Assembly (NCBI GenBank): GCA_004123355.1
Contig: SCHM01000002.1
Coordinates: 992,001 to 1,056,000, forward strand
DNA: 64,000 bases
From: Amphirosellinia nigrospora
Taxonomy: Eukaryota > Ascomycota > Sordariomycetes > Xylariales > Xylariaceae
Direction of reading: 5' to 3'
Shown: piece by piece, positions 35,077 through 47,435 of the stretch
Layout: each line of letters begins with the position of its first letter
Numbering within the stretch: position 1 is the stretch's first letter
Translations under genes and position numbers: made by a program
The notes under the pieces: generated by a model
What the model saw: only the letters and a program-made list of their open reading frames with translations
What the model was told of the DNA's origin: nothing
The model's database searches: none

Positions 35077-35513
35077 CTAAGAAGAAATCGCGGAAGTCTC
35101 AACGGCTACGGCTGCCTCAGCGGCTATTGACGTGCGGGATACTTTGGCAAGGGTCGTAGATGTCGCAGATGTCGTATAGCTGGTCGGAGAAGCTGTGGGA
35201 GGGGGGCAACTATAAGGATCTGGGGATGTGACAGTTCCACACGGAGGAGGTGTGTAGCAGCTACAGCAACAAGTCAGCCACGTTGTAAGAGAGCTCAGGA
35301 GAGAGGGGAGAGGTACAGGTAGACAAAGGTCAAGGAACCATTGCACTCAGCATAAGAAGCCCAGCAGTCTGTCGACGTGCAAGCGGCTGAGGTATGGTCG
35401 GCAGCGGCAGAAACATCATTCAGCTCAGGCGCAGCAGTGATCATAGGCCGGGGACCAGGAAGGGCTGAGACTACTCCAAGGAGAGTTGTTACGGCGAGGG
35501 CTGAAAACTTCAT
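35077..35513 (-). CDS. Small secreted Cys- and Ser/Thr-rich protein
   Basis: Not assigned to a family. Exons 35513-35317 and 35260-35077 flank a 56-nt intron (GTACCT...TAG, branch GGCTGACTT) and give 126 aa in frame. The signal peptide is MKFSALAVTTLLGVVSALPG. A Cys-containing middle (ACTSTDCWASYAECNG, then CYTPPPCGTV and PYSCPPP) holds six cysteines, followed by a Ser/Thr/Ala-rich tail that could be O-glycosylated or wall-linked; no clear GPI signal was seen. The splice choice rests on keeping one frame and on a good branch point. A TATATA run (35640-35645) lies about 130 bp upstream. Size, signal and cysteines fit an effector-like or wall protein, but no function is claimed. Confidence 0.7.
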
Positions 35514-36724
35514 CTTGGTGATTTGCAGTGATATGACTTGGTATGGTACTATGCTACCGATAAAGTGGCGATGATTATCTTACTGCAAACAGTTGCGCTG
35601 CGGTCTAAGCTCCGAGGTGTGAGTGAAGGGTAACTGTGAGTATATAAACGAAAAGCAATACCACTTACTGGGCAGGTAGGTGTACTACACATGGTGTAGC
35701 ACAACACCAGAGACGAATCTCGAGGCAGTGACTGTCTACATGGACATGTGAAGCTAAATTAATCAGGAGCACCTACTATCAATATAATGGAAACTCATGA
35801 CGTCCATCATGATGTCCCTAAATCTCTCTACGTAAGTCCATGTGTTTTGGGCGAGTACATGATGCAAGTGCAGGTGCCACTGCCCCAGCCAATGAGCGGC
35901 ATGCGCTCGCCGCAACGGGCAATCTCTCGTGCCCAGCCGCTAAGACAAACTGCCGATCAAGCCTGGAAACATCGAGCGGAATCCCTGTGTCGCCAATCAG
36001 ATGTTCTGCCGTAACATTGGCGGCCCATCAATGTTTCCTAATTAGGGGTAGCATGTTTGCTGAGTGTCCACCAAGAGCAAGAACCAACCACGTTTCGCCT
36101 AATGCAGGTTCGGATGCACAACAGCGGGCTAACTTAGCTCATCACCAAGAGCAATGTAAAATTCGGCGAATGGAGGGGAAACCCCAACTATGTCGTGGGT
36201 GGCGTGAATATGGACTTGAGTCTAGCCACACATGCCCCCCACTTAAGAAAACGTTTGGAAGGTAGGTGTTTAGGTGGGGAAGGCTTGCGATACCGAATAT
36301 ATGCCTATTCACCTACGTAGACGAGGTCATGTCGGGTGTGTTTGAACATCCTCTTATGAGAAACAGGGTGAAATAGAGTGAAATCTTACAATTTAATCTA
36401 TTAAGCGTGACAGACGTGACAGATAGACAATGAATATAGAATAATTGGATCTTGGATACAAACATTATCCAAGACCTAAACTTCGGATGAAGGCAAGGGA
36501 TTACTGTGCTATGGCAACGCAACCACTTGCATGGTTCACCATGATAAAATCTCTACATCGTGCTTATTACAGTGTAACGGATGAATCACTATGTTATTTC
36601 AGTCGCCTCTCTTAACTTCAAGCACCTGCAAGTAAAGTAACTAAAAATGTAGACTAAACGGTCTAGACCCACGACCCATACTACCACTGGGCTAGAGTTT
36701 GCATTAGGGATAAAACTATTATCT
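35514..36724. other. Intergenic; no supported gene
   Basis: Promoter side of the small secreted gene, then AT-rich spacer. An open frame at 35840-36265 (plus) is unsupported. Confidence 0.5.
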
Positions 36725-36798
36725 GGTTTCGTGGTGTAGTTGGTTATCACGTCAGTCTAACACACTGAAGGTCTCCGGTTCAAGTCCGGGCGAAATCA
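36725..36798 (+). tRNA. tRNA-Val(AAC)
   Basis: Acceptor GGTTTCG pairs with CGAAATC (one G-U), followed by discriminator A. The anticodon stem TCAGT/ACTGA holds loop CTAACAC with anticodon AAC. The T-arm reads CCGGTTCAAGTCCGG. There is no intron. Confidence 0.93.
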
Positions 36799-36852
36799 TA
36801 TTGTTCCTTTTTGATCTCTTTTTCTTCAGAACTCGTGCCGTATTACCTATGC

Positions 36853-36945
36853 TAAAGAAGGTCTTCAGTTTAAGTACGAGCGAAATCATGAATTTTCTTT
36901 TTACTCTCCTTTGCTCTAAGTAGAATTGATGCCGTATCCAAGATT
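36853..36945 (+). repeat. Degenerate tandem copy of the tRNA-Val 3' half plus flank
   Basis: GAAGGTCT-C-GTT-AAGT-CG-GCGAAATCAT is shared by the tRNA (from 36765) and this copy, which has five changes, four of them C-to-T or G-to-A. Homology continues past the tRNA end (T-rich run, then AGAA.T..TGCCGTAT near 36828 and 36919), so the duplicated unit is about 90 bp and includes downstream flank. This half copy cannot make a tRNA. Confidence 0.75.
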
Positions 36946-37951
36946 GGTTTTAGGATAGCGATGATACTTACTGTTACTAATATCCGAATCTAGCTTGGCG
37001 CATTTTACTACGACGGCTGCTCCTCGATTTGCTTTCGTGCTACTAGATGTCACGGGCTACTAGGATGTTCTAGCTGCAAGGTACGAGGCAATGGAAGGGC
37101 CACAGGAATGCTAGATTGTCAACTTGTTAGGGTATTGAAGTACAATGTAGCACTTCAGCCGCCATAGTCGAGTTACCCAAGGCTTGTGTTTTCTTTTGGC
37201 CAGTAGGATCAAGAATTGGCTACCAAGTAGCTGGAAATCGCAGAAGTAATCTTAACATCTCCTTATCCGACGGGATGTGGAGATCCGGTCAAAGAGTTTT
37301 TATGTTTTGGTGACACTTAGCAGTGTTCTAGAAAAGCGCCGAATAGATTCAAGCTACACATTGTGCCGACAAACATAGATGGTGGCGGTACAATGTTCTA
37401 CTTGTCAGAACCTAGCACTACGCACGGCGCGAGATCTAGATGCAAATGGAACAGCATCTATCCAAGGCAAAGAATTAAAGAGTAAATGGCCCACGAGGCA
37501 TAATTGAAGCCCCAGAATAATATTCTATGACCTGTTCTCTAATGAACGGCTGAATGGTGATTTTCCTCTTTTGGGCAACGAACCGCCGCTTGAAATTATA
37601 AGTACATGTGGAAAAGCTGCTACCAGGTCCGAAACACTGGGACAAGGAGAAAGCAATGTGAGAAATAAATTGTAGGGAGATGGAAAGGAAAATCGCAGCC
37701 GCAAAGTGTGTTGCCATGAGAAGTGACGGGAGTCGGGAGATTGACTAGTTTCGCCAATTGCTTCGGACGCCTAGCTCAGATGTCAGAATTAAACCCAGAG
37801 CCAACTGCTTTATAGATAAGCAGTAAACTCACATGCTCTCTTCAAGAGGATATCTAATGCATTCCTTCTTTTGTCGAAACGCACAATTCCCTTGGGGACG
37901 GGGCGGAGGCGTGTTCTCGATCGTGACGGCCGCTGGGAGTTTCGGGTAGTT
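36946..37951. other. Intergenic; no well-supported gene
   Basis: AT-rich. A minus-strand frame at 37475-37717 begins MATHFAAAIFLSISLQFISH, which resembles a signal peptide, but nothing after it is recognisable and no partner exon was found. Confidence 0.45.
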
Positions 37952-38134
37952 TCATTTGGTTTTCTTCTTCTTCTTCGTCGTCTTGGGCTTCTCCAATTTT
38001 TGGAATTGCACTCTGTTCATCGTGACCGCACCTGAGTACTGCACATTACTGAAGTCTGTAACTGCTGGCGGTTGGTAGTTCGTAAACTGGGTGTTGGCGA
38101 AGCCAGAAGTGTTTGGGTTGTTCGAGCCAGGCAT
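37952..38134 (-). CDS. Small basic hypothetical protein (60 aa)
   Basis: Not recognised. The start lies in good context (AACAATGCCTGG). The Asn/Gln/Thr-rich N-terminal half (TQFTNYQPPAVTDFSNVQYS) is followed by MNRVQFQKLEKPKTTKKKKK at the C-terminus, which could be a nuclear signal or contact nucleic acid. The region is surrounded by AT-rich non-coding DNA, and its less AT-rich base use is the main support for coding. Confidence 0.35.
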   Translation of the reverse strand: MPGSNNPNTSGFANTQFTNYQPPAVTDFSNVQYSGAVTMNRVQFQKLEKPKTTKKKKKTK

Positions 38135-39031
38135 TGTTAGACTTGGTAGACGAGTCTCAACTATGATTATAGAAACAATGTTATTGTCTGGCGTATTTGA
38201 CTCCTTTGATATTGAAAGCCAACGGGTTCTGGGCTACGGGAATGGGCGTATCGATGATCAGGCTGGTTAGGCCAAGGCGAACAATAACAGCTTTGAAAAC
38301 TGACCTATCTTAGTGCCGTACGGGAACACCCCTGCGTGTGCCATTACAGGGCTGGATAATTCATTTAGGGCCAATTCAGATATAATCACTTGGTCGTACG
38401 TGCATCCGACGAACACATCCGAACCACGCCTGTAATTATCCCTTTGAATGTTGTTTCGGCTAGGGGACTTTTGAAACTCCCTAGTAAACCTCATATTGCT
38501 CTAGCTTACAAAATAACGCCACTTTGGAAGATGATCTACTGTCTTGCTGGCAAATTGGTCATTGTTGGTACGTCTGGTGTAAGAAAGGTTAGCTAGGAAT
38601 AGAAGTATCTAAGGGCGGGCGAGATATTAAACAGCCGAAATAGTATTCAAAGTGACGGTGGAATAGCAAATAAAGCTGTGATTGTGCGAGAAGTATTGGG
38701 CCTCATTGCATCAGCTCCGCTGCTTCAAGCCTGATAGGTTTGATACAGGGGAAGTACCACAAAGCTTGACTGATTATGTATGTGCCCGTATTTTTGACCC
38801 ATATCTAAGGTCATCGCGGTGTTACATTCATGCCGTTAGGCCGACATTATGGAAGCTTTTACCTACAAAAGACGGCACTCAATATGTATATGTAGAAATA
38901 TGAGGCTGACTACTTCGGGTTGGCATACTACGGCTTCGTGCCGGGCATTCCGTCTCTTGAGTGATGGCCCGATTCCTGTGTCAGCTATAATGTGTCGCAT
39001 ATTCCCGTTAACTACGGAAATGTACTTCCGG
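38135..39031. other. Intergenic; no supported gene
   Basis: Short overlapping ORFs on both strands, no domain recognised. Confidence 0.5.
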
Positions 39032-40050
39032 CTATGCATCTTTCACAATGTCCCTTAGCATACTAGATGCTAGGTCAGCCACAAATGTTGGGTTGTCTCT
39101 CTGAATGAAATGACCGCAATCCTTTGCGATGATCGGGCCAGATGCTTTCTCCGGACTTGTTAATCTCGTTAGGCCTTCGTTATAATGGTGCCAAATAGGG
39201 TTTGTGTAGTTCATAGATATCGATATCGGTGTTTTCATCGAGCCCCGCAAACTTTCATTGGCAAACCACTCAGGGTCGTGACCAACTACTGTCACAAACG
39301 GCGCTCTGCCACCAAATCCTTGATCGAGATGAGGTTTGTTTGCATCGGTAACAAGGTGGATAAGTTTCGCCGATCCAACCCTTCTGGATTCTTTACGCTA
39401 GGGTGGAAAACTTCGCGGAATTTCTCGCGCGTGTCACGCAGCATCTCGGGTGTGACGTCTTGCGGTAATGACCCGGCATCAAAATCAGGGCTATCTGGAT
39501 CAGGAAATATGCTAACAAAGTCGGAGTTGGCCATGATGCTATCGAGAAGCAGCATGCCAGCTACGGTTCCGGGATATTCGTGAGCATACAAGCGAGCTAT
39601 TGCGCAACCGATCGAGTTAGCGACAAACATGATTCGTTTATCTGAGTCTTGCGTGGTTTGATTGATGAGCTGATGCAAATCGTGTACAACGTCCAGCGTG
39701 TCATGCCCGTAGCCCTCTTCGTGACCCTCATCACCTGGGTCGCGGTCTATCGTTCTACCTTGGCCATAGCGGTCATATGCAAGCATTTGGGGTCTAGACG
39801 CATCACTGTTGAGGCCAGAATCGCCGGTTTTGAGGAGGCGTAGCATGAGGGCCATGATGGGTAGCCAAAACGACTGCGGCGTGATCAATCCATTGAGAAA
39901 CACCACGAGGACATTAGAGTTCCCGGAGTCGCCGATACTCTGCACTTTGGAGCACTCCAGACATGCCGTTGGCTTTGTATCTAATCTAATAGAGTCAAAG
40001 GTGATAGAGGGGGGCAAGGCGATTGCCGGCTGTGGTGCTGCATATGCCAT
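39032..40050 (-). CDS. Alpha/beta hydrolase
   Basis: Starts MAYAAPQPAIAL at 40050; the open frame upstream of this ATG lacks an ATG. The fold is visible as VLVVFLNGLITPQSFWLPIM (oxyanion-hole strand), LAYDRYGQGRT, the nucleophile elbow MFVANSIGCAIARLYAHEYP (Ser in NSIG), LLLDSIMANSDF and the late catalytic His in IIAKDCGHFIQRDNP. The lid region between is variable, so substrate cannot be told. No signal peptide is seen, suggesting a cytoplasmic enzyme. One base is missing near 39293 (AERAPFVTVVGHDPEWF is read across the break), which otherwise truncates the protein before the catalytic His. About 339 aa when restored. Confidence 0.8.
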
Positions 40051-41170
40051 CTCTCTGAGCTTGTGGAATGAAATGATGATCAATTCATCAAGTTGCCTTT
40101 TCAAGAATACAAATCACCAGCATTCTGGTCGCTGAAGACGAAGGGCGTGATGTATACAAAAGTATAGGTAATGCCGATCCTTGGCAGACCCGGTTTTGTA
40201 GTACTGTACGTAAACCATCTGCTAGGAGGATATCACGTGATGTAATCTTGCAGCATAATTGAGTTCCAAAGTAGTGGTGTGGCGTAAACAGTGATCGATT
40301 ACTAGCCAATATAAGAATCAAAATAAGGGGTTAATTACCTACAGTATGTAGGTACGATAAGTACCTACCTAATTTAGCCTTCTGACGTGCAGACATCCCC
40401 ATATATGTAGATTGAAGCTAATTCCCACCCCTGGTCCCCTCATAGCTACGGAACTACCCGCTTAATCCACTTTACCAGTAGGGACGTCATAGAGTTGGTG
40501 TTGAAGAACATTTGCGCGCAACACATATTCAAGGATACCATCGAGCCTCATGCTATTATGGACGCACTTTAGCACATAGAGACGATTTTACGTGGATTGT
40601 GACAGGTTTTAGATGCTCTAGCTCCACGAGGTAGAATAAAGAACCTAAGTACTAACTACGTAATTATAGGTGACATGAAATGGTGTCAAGAACATGCGTC
40701 TGAAGTTTGGAGATATGTTAAATAAATCTTCGAGGTTTATTAGAAATCTACGGTCTTATAAGACAAGTGCGTACCGCTAAATATAAGTGAGGAGAATAAT
40801 CATAGATTATAAGAGTCGGCTTAAGCGCTCGCGACTACTCAAATTAAGATTTCTTAGACCCCCAAAGCCTAAGCTTACAACTTCATGTCCCCTGTTTTTC
40901 TACGCCTCCTGTTTCTTTCGCTTTAAACGAGCAAGATAATATAATTCACAGAGCACATTTATACTGAGGGTCTGAAACATTCTCATATTAAAGGAGTGGC
41001 TACAGTTAATCGACACTACTGCGCTCCTGCTCCCCAACATTAACAAACGGGTACACTAATCGTCCTCCCTCAATCCACTCCACAAATGAGCGACATGATG
41101 ACTCTTTCAAACTGTGCGCTGCCTGCTCAATTTAGGAAAACCCAATTGTTGGCAGCTTGACGCCTGGCGC
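40051..41170. other. Intergenic; no supported gene
   Basis: AT-rich spacer with a TACCTA/TAGGTA cluster at about 40340-40375. No gene seen. Confidence 0.55.
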
Positions 41171-41633
41171 TTAGAGGCCAAGGGGAGTCTGGCAGAGGAC
41201 GTCCTGGCCAGCCTGAGAAACAATATATATTAGAATCATTTTCATGACATTTATCACTTCACTTATGATCATTGCTTACCACAGGGAGAACGCAGCAACG
41301 AGCGCGCTGGCCGCCTTTGGCGCAGATAGCCTCGAAGCTGGAGGGGCTAGTAGGGACAGCGCTCGCTATAACATGATGTTGTCAGTGAATGCCTCTCGGT
41401 ATGTTAGGAGTCTGTGGATGATATCACGTACGCGTTCCGCAATCAAGGTCAGCGACACCGAGAACATCGGTAGCGCAGCACTGGAGGGAGTCGTAGAGAC
41501 CGCTGCAAGCATCATAGGGGCTGCCGCCACCACTGCCGCCGCCATCGCCACCGCCGCCACCGCCGTTGCGCTTGGTGGGGTTGGCCATAACGGCAGAAGC
41601 GAGGAGGGTGATGAACAGAGTAGAGAACTGCAT
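41171..41633 (-). CDS. Class II hydrophobin
   Basis: Exons 41633-41432, 41365-41280 and 41212-41171 (introns 66 and 67 nt) give 109 aa in frame. The signal peptide MQFSTLFITLLASAVMA is followed by a Gly/Asp/Ser-rich linker (GGGGGGDGGGSGGGS), then eight cysteines in class II spacing: C-X8-CC-X11-C-X16-C-X8-CC-X10-C. Visible segments are CSGLYDSLQCCATDVLGVAD, RARCCVLPVAGQDVLC and the terminal QTPLGL. Of two possible acceptors for exon 2, the one at 41366/41365 gives X16 between Cys4 and Cys5 exactly as in HFBII-type proteins, so it was chosen. These proteins coat hyphae and spores and self-assemble at air-water interfaces. A TATAAAA (41783-41777, minus) lies 144 bp upstream. Confidence 0.95.
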
Positions 41634-41776
41634 GTTGGTTGTAGTGATTGAAACTTTGAAGTTTGTTTGTTGAGTGAGTGTACAAAAGTGCAGAAGCGAA
41701 GGGGCAGTAGCTTGAGTGACTGCTGTGCTTTGTTGTGGCTGATGAGGATTGAGACTTGAATAGGTGGAAAGCCAGA

Positions 41777-41783
41777 TTTTATA
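41777..41783 (-). promoter_or_regulatory. TATA box of the hydrophobin gene
   Basis: TATAAAA on the minus strand, 144 bp upstream of the hydrophobin ATG, as expected for a strongly regulated surface-protein gene. Confidence 0.5.
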
Positions 41784-44101
41784 TTCGAGGGTTGATGCTC
41801 TCAACTCCCATCACGACTACGATCGCGATCCCTCCTTGTCACCCCCTAAAGGCGACGGTATTGTTGCCGTCGCTGTCGTTGAACAGCGCTACCCATGAAA
41901 TCAAGGCAATACCCCTGAGAGGTCGAATCTGCCATTTCACGATGCAACGTACCATGTTGACACCAGTAGAGAATCACCGTCGTCGAAGGACCCCATGATA
42001 GTTGCCATATCCCCTGCTCCTGGAACTATTACGCGCTGTTGTCTCCAAACAGAAAAGGATCGTCGTGAAGCTAGTTTTCGACTGAGTTGAAGCCGTACAG
42101 ATGTAACATCGCCAAATCGGTCTGGCTCTGAAGTTTTCTCTCGAAAGCCGAAGCAGGTAATGATCATCGACCAGAAACCTTGTTCACGGCACTTGTTTCA
42201 GTGTATATAGCCTTCGTCTAGGCTTCCGGGCGGTGGTTGGGCATATTCTAACTGGCCGGCATCCGCCAGGGCGAAGTTAGGTAGCAGACCGTTGAGTAAC
42301 CTCATCATTACGCAGTTTGTGTAAAGAAAGAGAAGAAACTTTGGATTCGATGACGTCGGAGGCTTTTGTAAATGTAATACTACTAGTACCCTGCCGGTTA
42401 ATTCTTCAACTCGTATGTTCAGAAAGTGGTAATACCCCAGTGTGTAGTTATTCAATATAGGGCCAGGGCCGACTGATATAGATCTGCCTATGGAACCAGC
42501 GGTGATAACAAAATAACTTAGAAATCCCCGCAATCAGGCCGCCTCATGATACATGACGGATTCAGCTTGATCTGTTTTTTCATGGTTGAGCCGCACGAAA
42601 CTTGGTTGGAGAGTTTGAACCCACTTGTGACCGTTGCAATATTATGTGGAAATGGCAAGTTGAGGAATCATAGCGCATCATCCCGGGAGCTGTCAAATCT
42701 TGCCCTGGGATTGGGCTGTCGGCTAAATACCCGCTGACAGATCTTTCCGGAACAGGATTTTGGACAGATCCTGTGCCTGAGTCCATCTTGCAGGAAACTA
42801 GTGAGTTGAGCGCAATTCCAAGGGATTAACCTAATGGCAACAAGCGAGCGGTGCCGTCGACGAAAGAGGAATCTAACCCGACCTCACACGGACGTTGGTC
42901 GCGTTGCTTACGAAAGAAGACTAAACGGCAAACTAAGGCATGTATGGTGTATCCTAGCATGCTCTTGGTCCAAGTTTATGCAAGTTGACCGTTGAGTGCT
43001 TTTCTGACAGTCAGATTTGGAGGTCAGACGTGCAGGCAAGCAGGGTCAGGTTGTCCGACACGTTGCTCAGAATGCATTAACTGCAGCTATCCTTCGTAAT
43101 CAATGACATACGAGGATATCTCTGAGCATTGGCCACATAACAACAGGAAAAACACACTCCAATGGGTTGGAAGCGGGCCATCTGCTATTGAAGTGGAGGA
43201 TGATGTTGTCAGGTTTTACCGACCAACCACGTCTTGCGAATATGCAGTACGGCCCCCTGCTGACAGGGACAGCGCATTCGGCAGGGTTTGGGTCCCTCCA
43301 ATCCTGCACCAAGTTCCAATTTTTGTCAGGGGCAAAACTTCGCTAGTTTCCTTAGTTCTCAATCGTAATTCCGGGGTAGATGTTAGCTTTCAGGGAATAA
43401 TTATCCCACCTCTTCTTGGAACCTTATGATCATGCTTAACTATTAATGTTCTTGGATCGCATACACACAAACGATGAAGTGACGCTGGCCATGCAACAAG
43501 TCAGCCAACCATCTATCTCGACTGGCATTTCTACTCCGAGTTCTACAACGAACGCAGAGACACTGTTGTAACTGGTCGAGAAGAGTGATGTGTAGCCATC
43601 TATCTGAGCTTCGAGGTTCCCCGGATCCGCGTTCGAAGATACCATGGCGTTACGCTAATAGATGACTGTATTATAGGATATGGCCACAGAAAAGTATCGG
43701 TGGCACATCCAGAGAATCCGAGCGAGGTAAGCAGACGCTATAGGAAACACTGAGAATCCCGCCGTCCAGGAAAGCAGGGCGGCCCCGCCTGCTCCGCCAC
43801 TGCATGAGAAGGTTCAGCTGCAAAGATGATAGGCTCGGTAACACAATCGATTGATGCCCCGTATCCCGTCGTAAAATTTGAACCCCCCCCCCCCCAATTT
43901 TTGATAGAACAAGCAGCGTCTCATCGCTTCGTACAGCCCATCTGCTTCGCGGGTTTGCCGCATTCTGGGCGAATAGACAATGAGCAGGTGATGGTTGGAA
44001 GAAATGTGATCTTGACAAGTTTGAAAAGTGTGGTGGGGTCTTGGCTGCATAGTCGAGTGCGATGTCAAGAAACCGTCTCGTCCCCGACGTGATACTCCAA
44101 C
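41784..44101. other. Intergenic; weak coding hints only
   Basis: A minus-strand frame at 43436-43645 (MVSSNADPGNLEAQIDGYTS) and one at 42198-42533 have fair protein character but no family and no clear splice partners. A run of 13 C lies at 43883-43895. Confidence 0.4.
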
Positions 44102-46202
44102 TCAGTGAGTGACCAGTTCCTTGATGCTGGAGGAATGCAACCTTGCTAGCCAAGTAGTCGACATGAACCTGCGTATTTTCTTGCCCCATATCATGAAGAT
44201 AAGCAGGGCCAGGTTGTTTACTAATAGCACACCCCCAAAATTCCAGACATCACCACTGCATAGCCGCTTTCCATAACCCATGTTAACAGCTTCAAGCCAA
44301 AACCAAAAGAGATAGCCCTGTAAGAACTCAAGTGTTAGCGACTGCCGCTTATGGGAGACAATTTACCCGGCCTCGAGGGCTTAGGTCCATGCAAGACCCT
44401 AATAGGCTTAAATTTTTGCTGGATTATGAGGTAAGTATGAGGGGATGCGTACTGCTTGCCAAGATTCATAGCTATTAACATTTCGGAGGTGTTTGAATGG
44501 TAGCTATCAACTGCGTAGGCCAAGGTAAAGGTGAAATAAAAGTAGGCAGCGAAGTATGACAGAGCGCCCCCAATGAAGTAGAGCACCCAGTGCAGTCCTT
44601 TCTCGGCTGTGATTCCGTACAGGATAATACCTGCCGGCCCAATCAACACTAGTAGAAATTAGATTTATATTTATCGCCTACATCAAGTGGATTTGATCTC
44701 TTCGGGGATCACGAGCGCGTACTACAGCTCAGAGGACAAGGGATGGAAAGAATTGCCGTATGGGGAAACAAATGGAGGACGGAACACGTACTCGCAGGTA
44801 ACATTACCCCTAAGCGCATTTCTGCCTCACGAATCCCATTGTTACGCTTGGTGAAGTACGCAGCAAGTCTGTCAGACGATGACGTGAATGGAACGGCTAA
44901 AGCGTACCCTACGACTGCAGCTATCGCGAATAAACCGGAATTGATCTATACATCATTAACGGGCCACCCATGTGTTTCGAAGAGAATGCACATACAACAG
45001 TCCAGTTGTAAGGTGGCGATGTGATCAGAATCGGAAAGGTGTAAGAATAAGCGAGGGCCAGCAGCCCAATATTGATCCCAAAAGAGGCAATGACCCATAG
45101 CGCTTGGGGCACTAGGAAGTAGGTGAAACTCCTTGCCATCATGGTGAAGACCGGAACATCGTGGTCGACTCTACCCCAAAGACTGAGAGTCTTTGCAAAC
45201 GACTTGCGAGGCGGGATACGTGCATCGGATTGGTCTGTCAAAACCTGACTCGTCATTTCATCGCTCGCCTTTTCGCTTTCCACCGCCGGTGTCGACATCA
45301 GCATGGCTGCTTTGCGGTCATACGAGGTCTCTTCGACAAAGAGAAAAGCAAGCACCAGTAGCGCCGCACCAAATGCGAACTCGACATAAAAGAACAACCG
45401 CCAACCGTATCCTCCGGCCAAAATGTAACCCGCAGGCAGCGAAGCAAAGGTGCCAAGGCATAGACAAACTGGGGATGACATTAGCCACGAGCAGAATGTT
45501 ATAACGTTTGACCGCGAACTATACCGGTGTAGTAACCAATTCTCTCTCCCCGTTCATGCAAAAAGAAGATGTCGTTCACTAATTGAACGGGGAGTGCTTC
45601 ACAGACACACGATCCGAAGCCATGGAGGACTCGCGTAGCCATTAGACTACCGTACGTGGTACACTGTGATGCGCCAATGATACCGGCACAAAACTACATT
45701 CGATTAACTTGTGCCTCTATGACATGTGTCTTCGGGGAGGGACTTACCACGACGAGAGATATCAACATGACAGGTCTGCGACCAATCTTCAGATATAGCG
45801 GGACGAAAACCAACGAACCTGCATAGGGTTAGCGCTACGACCGCATCTTCTGCTTCCTATACAAGCAACCTACCAAAGCCAAAAGCAAGATTCGGGTACG
45901 AAATGAGCTCGGATGCTTTCGTGGGAGAGATGTTGAATTCTTCCGCCCAAAGATCAATGTAAGGAGATGGCCCGATAAGCGCGGCGTTTGCGAGGAAAGA
46001 ATAGAAGGAGCATATGATTAAAATCATTGTCTTCTTGAAATTGGACCACTAGGCTCAGGTTAGAAGACTCCACCGACTACGAGTTCATCGCGGCTCACTT
46101 GTAAAGGGTCGTTAGGATCTTCCGCAGGACGGGAAACAGTGCCTGGCCATACCCAGTGTCGTCCCCTCTAAGCATGTCGTCGCGCATTAACTCACGTGCC
46201 AT
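44102..46202 (-). CDS. MFS transporter (DHA1-like multidrug/polyamine type)
   Basis: Eight exons on the minus strand: 46202-46099, 46048-45874, 45818-45748, 45693-45525, 45468-44996, 44945-44792, 44648-44453 and 44317-44102, all with GT-AG introns. The product is about 519 aa. The cytoplasmic start PAEDPNDPLQWSNFKKT is typical of fungal drug/H+ antiporters. Helices follow: MILIICSFYSFLANAALIGP, LVFVPLYLKIGRRPVMLISL (motif A region), ATRVLHGFGSCVCEALPVQL, LFFYVEFAFGAALLVLAFLF, the long charged central loop, then the second half from YFLVPQALWVIASFGINIGL to LLVNNLALLIFMIWGKKIR. Frame breaks fitting one lost base each lie in exon 1 (near 46155, before VWPGTVSRPAE) and in the last exon (G run near 44235). 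Substrate cannot be told. Confidence 0.88.
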
Positions 46203-47435
46203 CCGAGATACTACACGTTTGGGATAACAACGTACCTGAGACATTGAGGTTTACCGTGCCAGGTATGTCTTCCTCATGCGCGTGGCTGTGCGCCAAATGC
46301 TGCTTTGTTCCGGGACTCATGATGGAGGCTGAACTCCAATTCTTCAAACTGAGGCGCAACGATAATCTGGCCTTGCTTGATAGATTATCCGCAGTCCAGC
46401 ATTATTTCTCTAAGTAGTAAACCCTACTCGTGATAAATACGGTTCGACGTGATTTATATAAAGCCTAGGCCTCCGATTGATCGCCCCTCTTCCCTCCCGC
46501 TAAGGCACAAAAGCCGAAGGGTGCATCTTCGGGGATCTTACTGTTCTGGTTGTCTGTAACCGCGGGGAAACGTGGGGGACACGACGTGACATGCACGGCA
46601 GTTTCGTTGCTGTGACCACGTTTTTTGCCAAGAGCTGATGTAATTGTCGTCAAATACCTGACAAAAAGTCTGTTTGAACGACTTGGATATCGCGAGACAT
46701 TCGATGCTCTTGTAGGCAAGTGATGATTGCGGGAAACCGATTATGGTGTTGCGCAATTGGGTTGCTGGCGCTCGTCATGCGCAATCAATGAGCCTCTCAC
46801 CTTGCATATTTACCCGGACCACCATTTGACGACGCGTTCGCTATCTAGGGCGAATCCGCTCTTGAGCTGCGACGTATAATGGAGTCTTCACTTACTTAAA
46901 ACCTGCCCATAGATTGTGGGTAATGGAACCTTACCATGTATGAAGATAAACTTATGCTATCTTGAATATTGATAATGGCGAATATCCATGCGAAGAGGAA
47001 GAGGAAACTGGAATCATCCAAATCGAGCACCACGATCCACAAACTGCAAGACGCAACCGAGTACAACATTACATAGCAATGTTGGATGGCGCGAGTTGCG
47101 ACAGATAGTGTACTCATCTGCAACATTCGTGTATAATTTTGGTATATCCCGTAATGAGGACGTATCAACTCATCTCCAAGCATGGCACACGTAGAATTCT
47201 GAAAAAGGGCTTAGTGTGATAAGTGGCCGATAAACAACCAAGAATGAAATTTGACCTCAGTCTCTATTGCACAGGGTATCATCTATTCACGAATCAGTAG
47301 CCGTGCCATAAAATCGCTAAACCATTTCAATAATACTCCTAAACTGTACCATTTCGGAATGAGTACAAGGCGAACCACTGTGCCAAGCTTGGAGGACTTC
47401 GCGCTGTTGTGCAAGACTGTCATGACTAATCATAA
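46203..47435. other. Intergenic; no supported gene
   Basis: Upstream of the MFS gene and downstream of the next minus-strand gene. Short ORFs only; one (46896-47183, minus) is hydrophobic but unrecognised. Confidence 0.5.

Noticed and set aside
41343-41350. Alternative exon 2 acceptor of the hydrophobin (TACTAG)
   Set aside because: It would need a one-base deletion and give 10 residues between Cys4 and Cys5. The upstream acceptor is in frame and gives the canonical 16.
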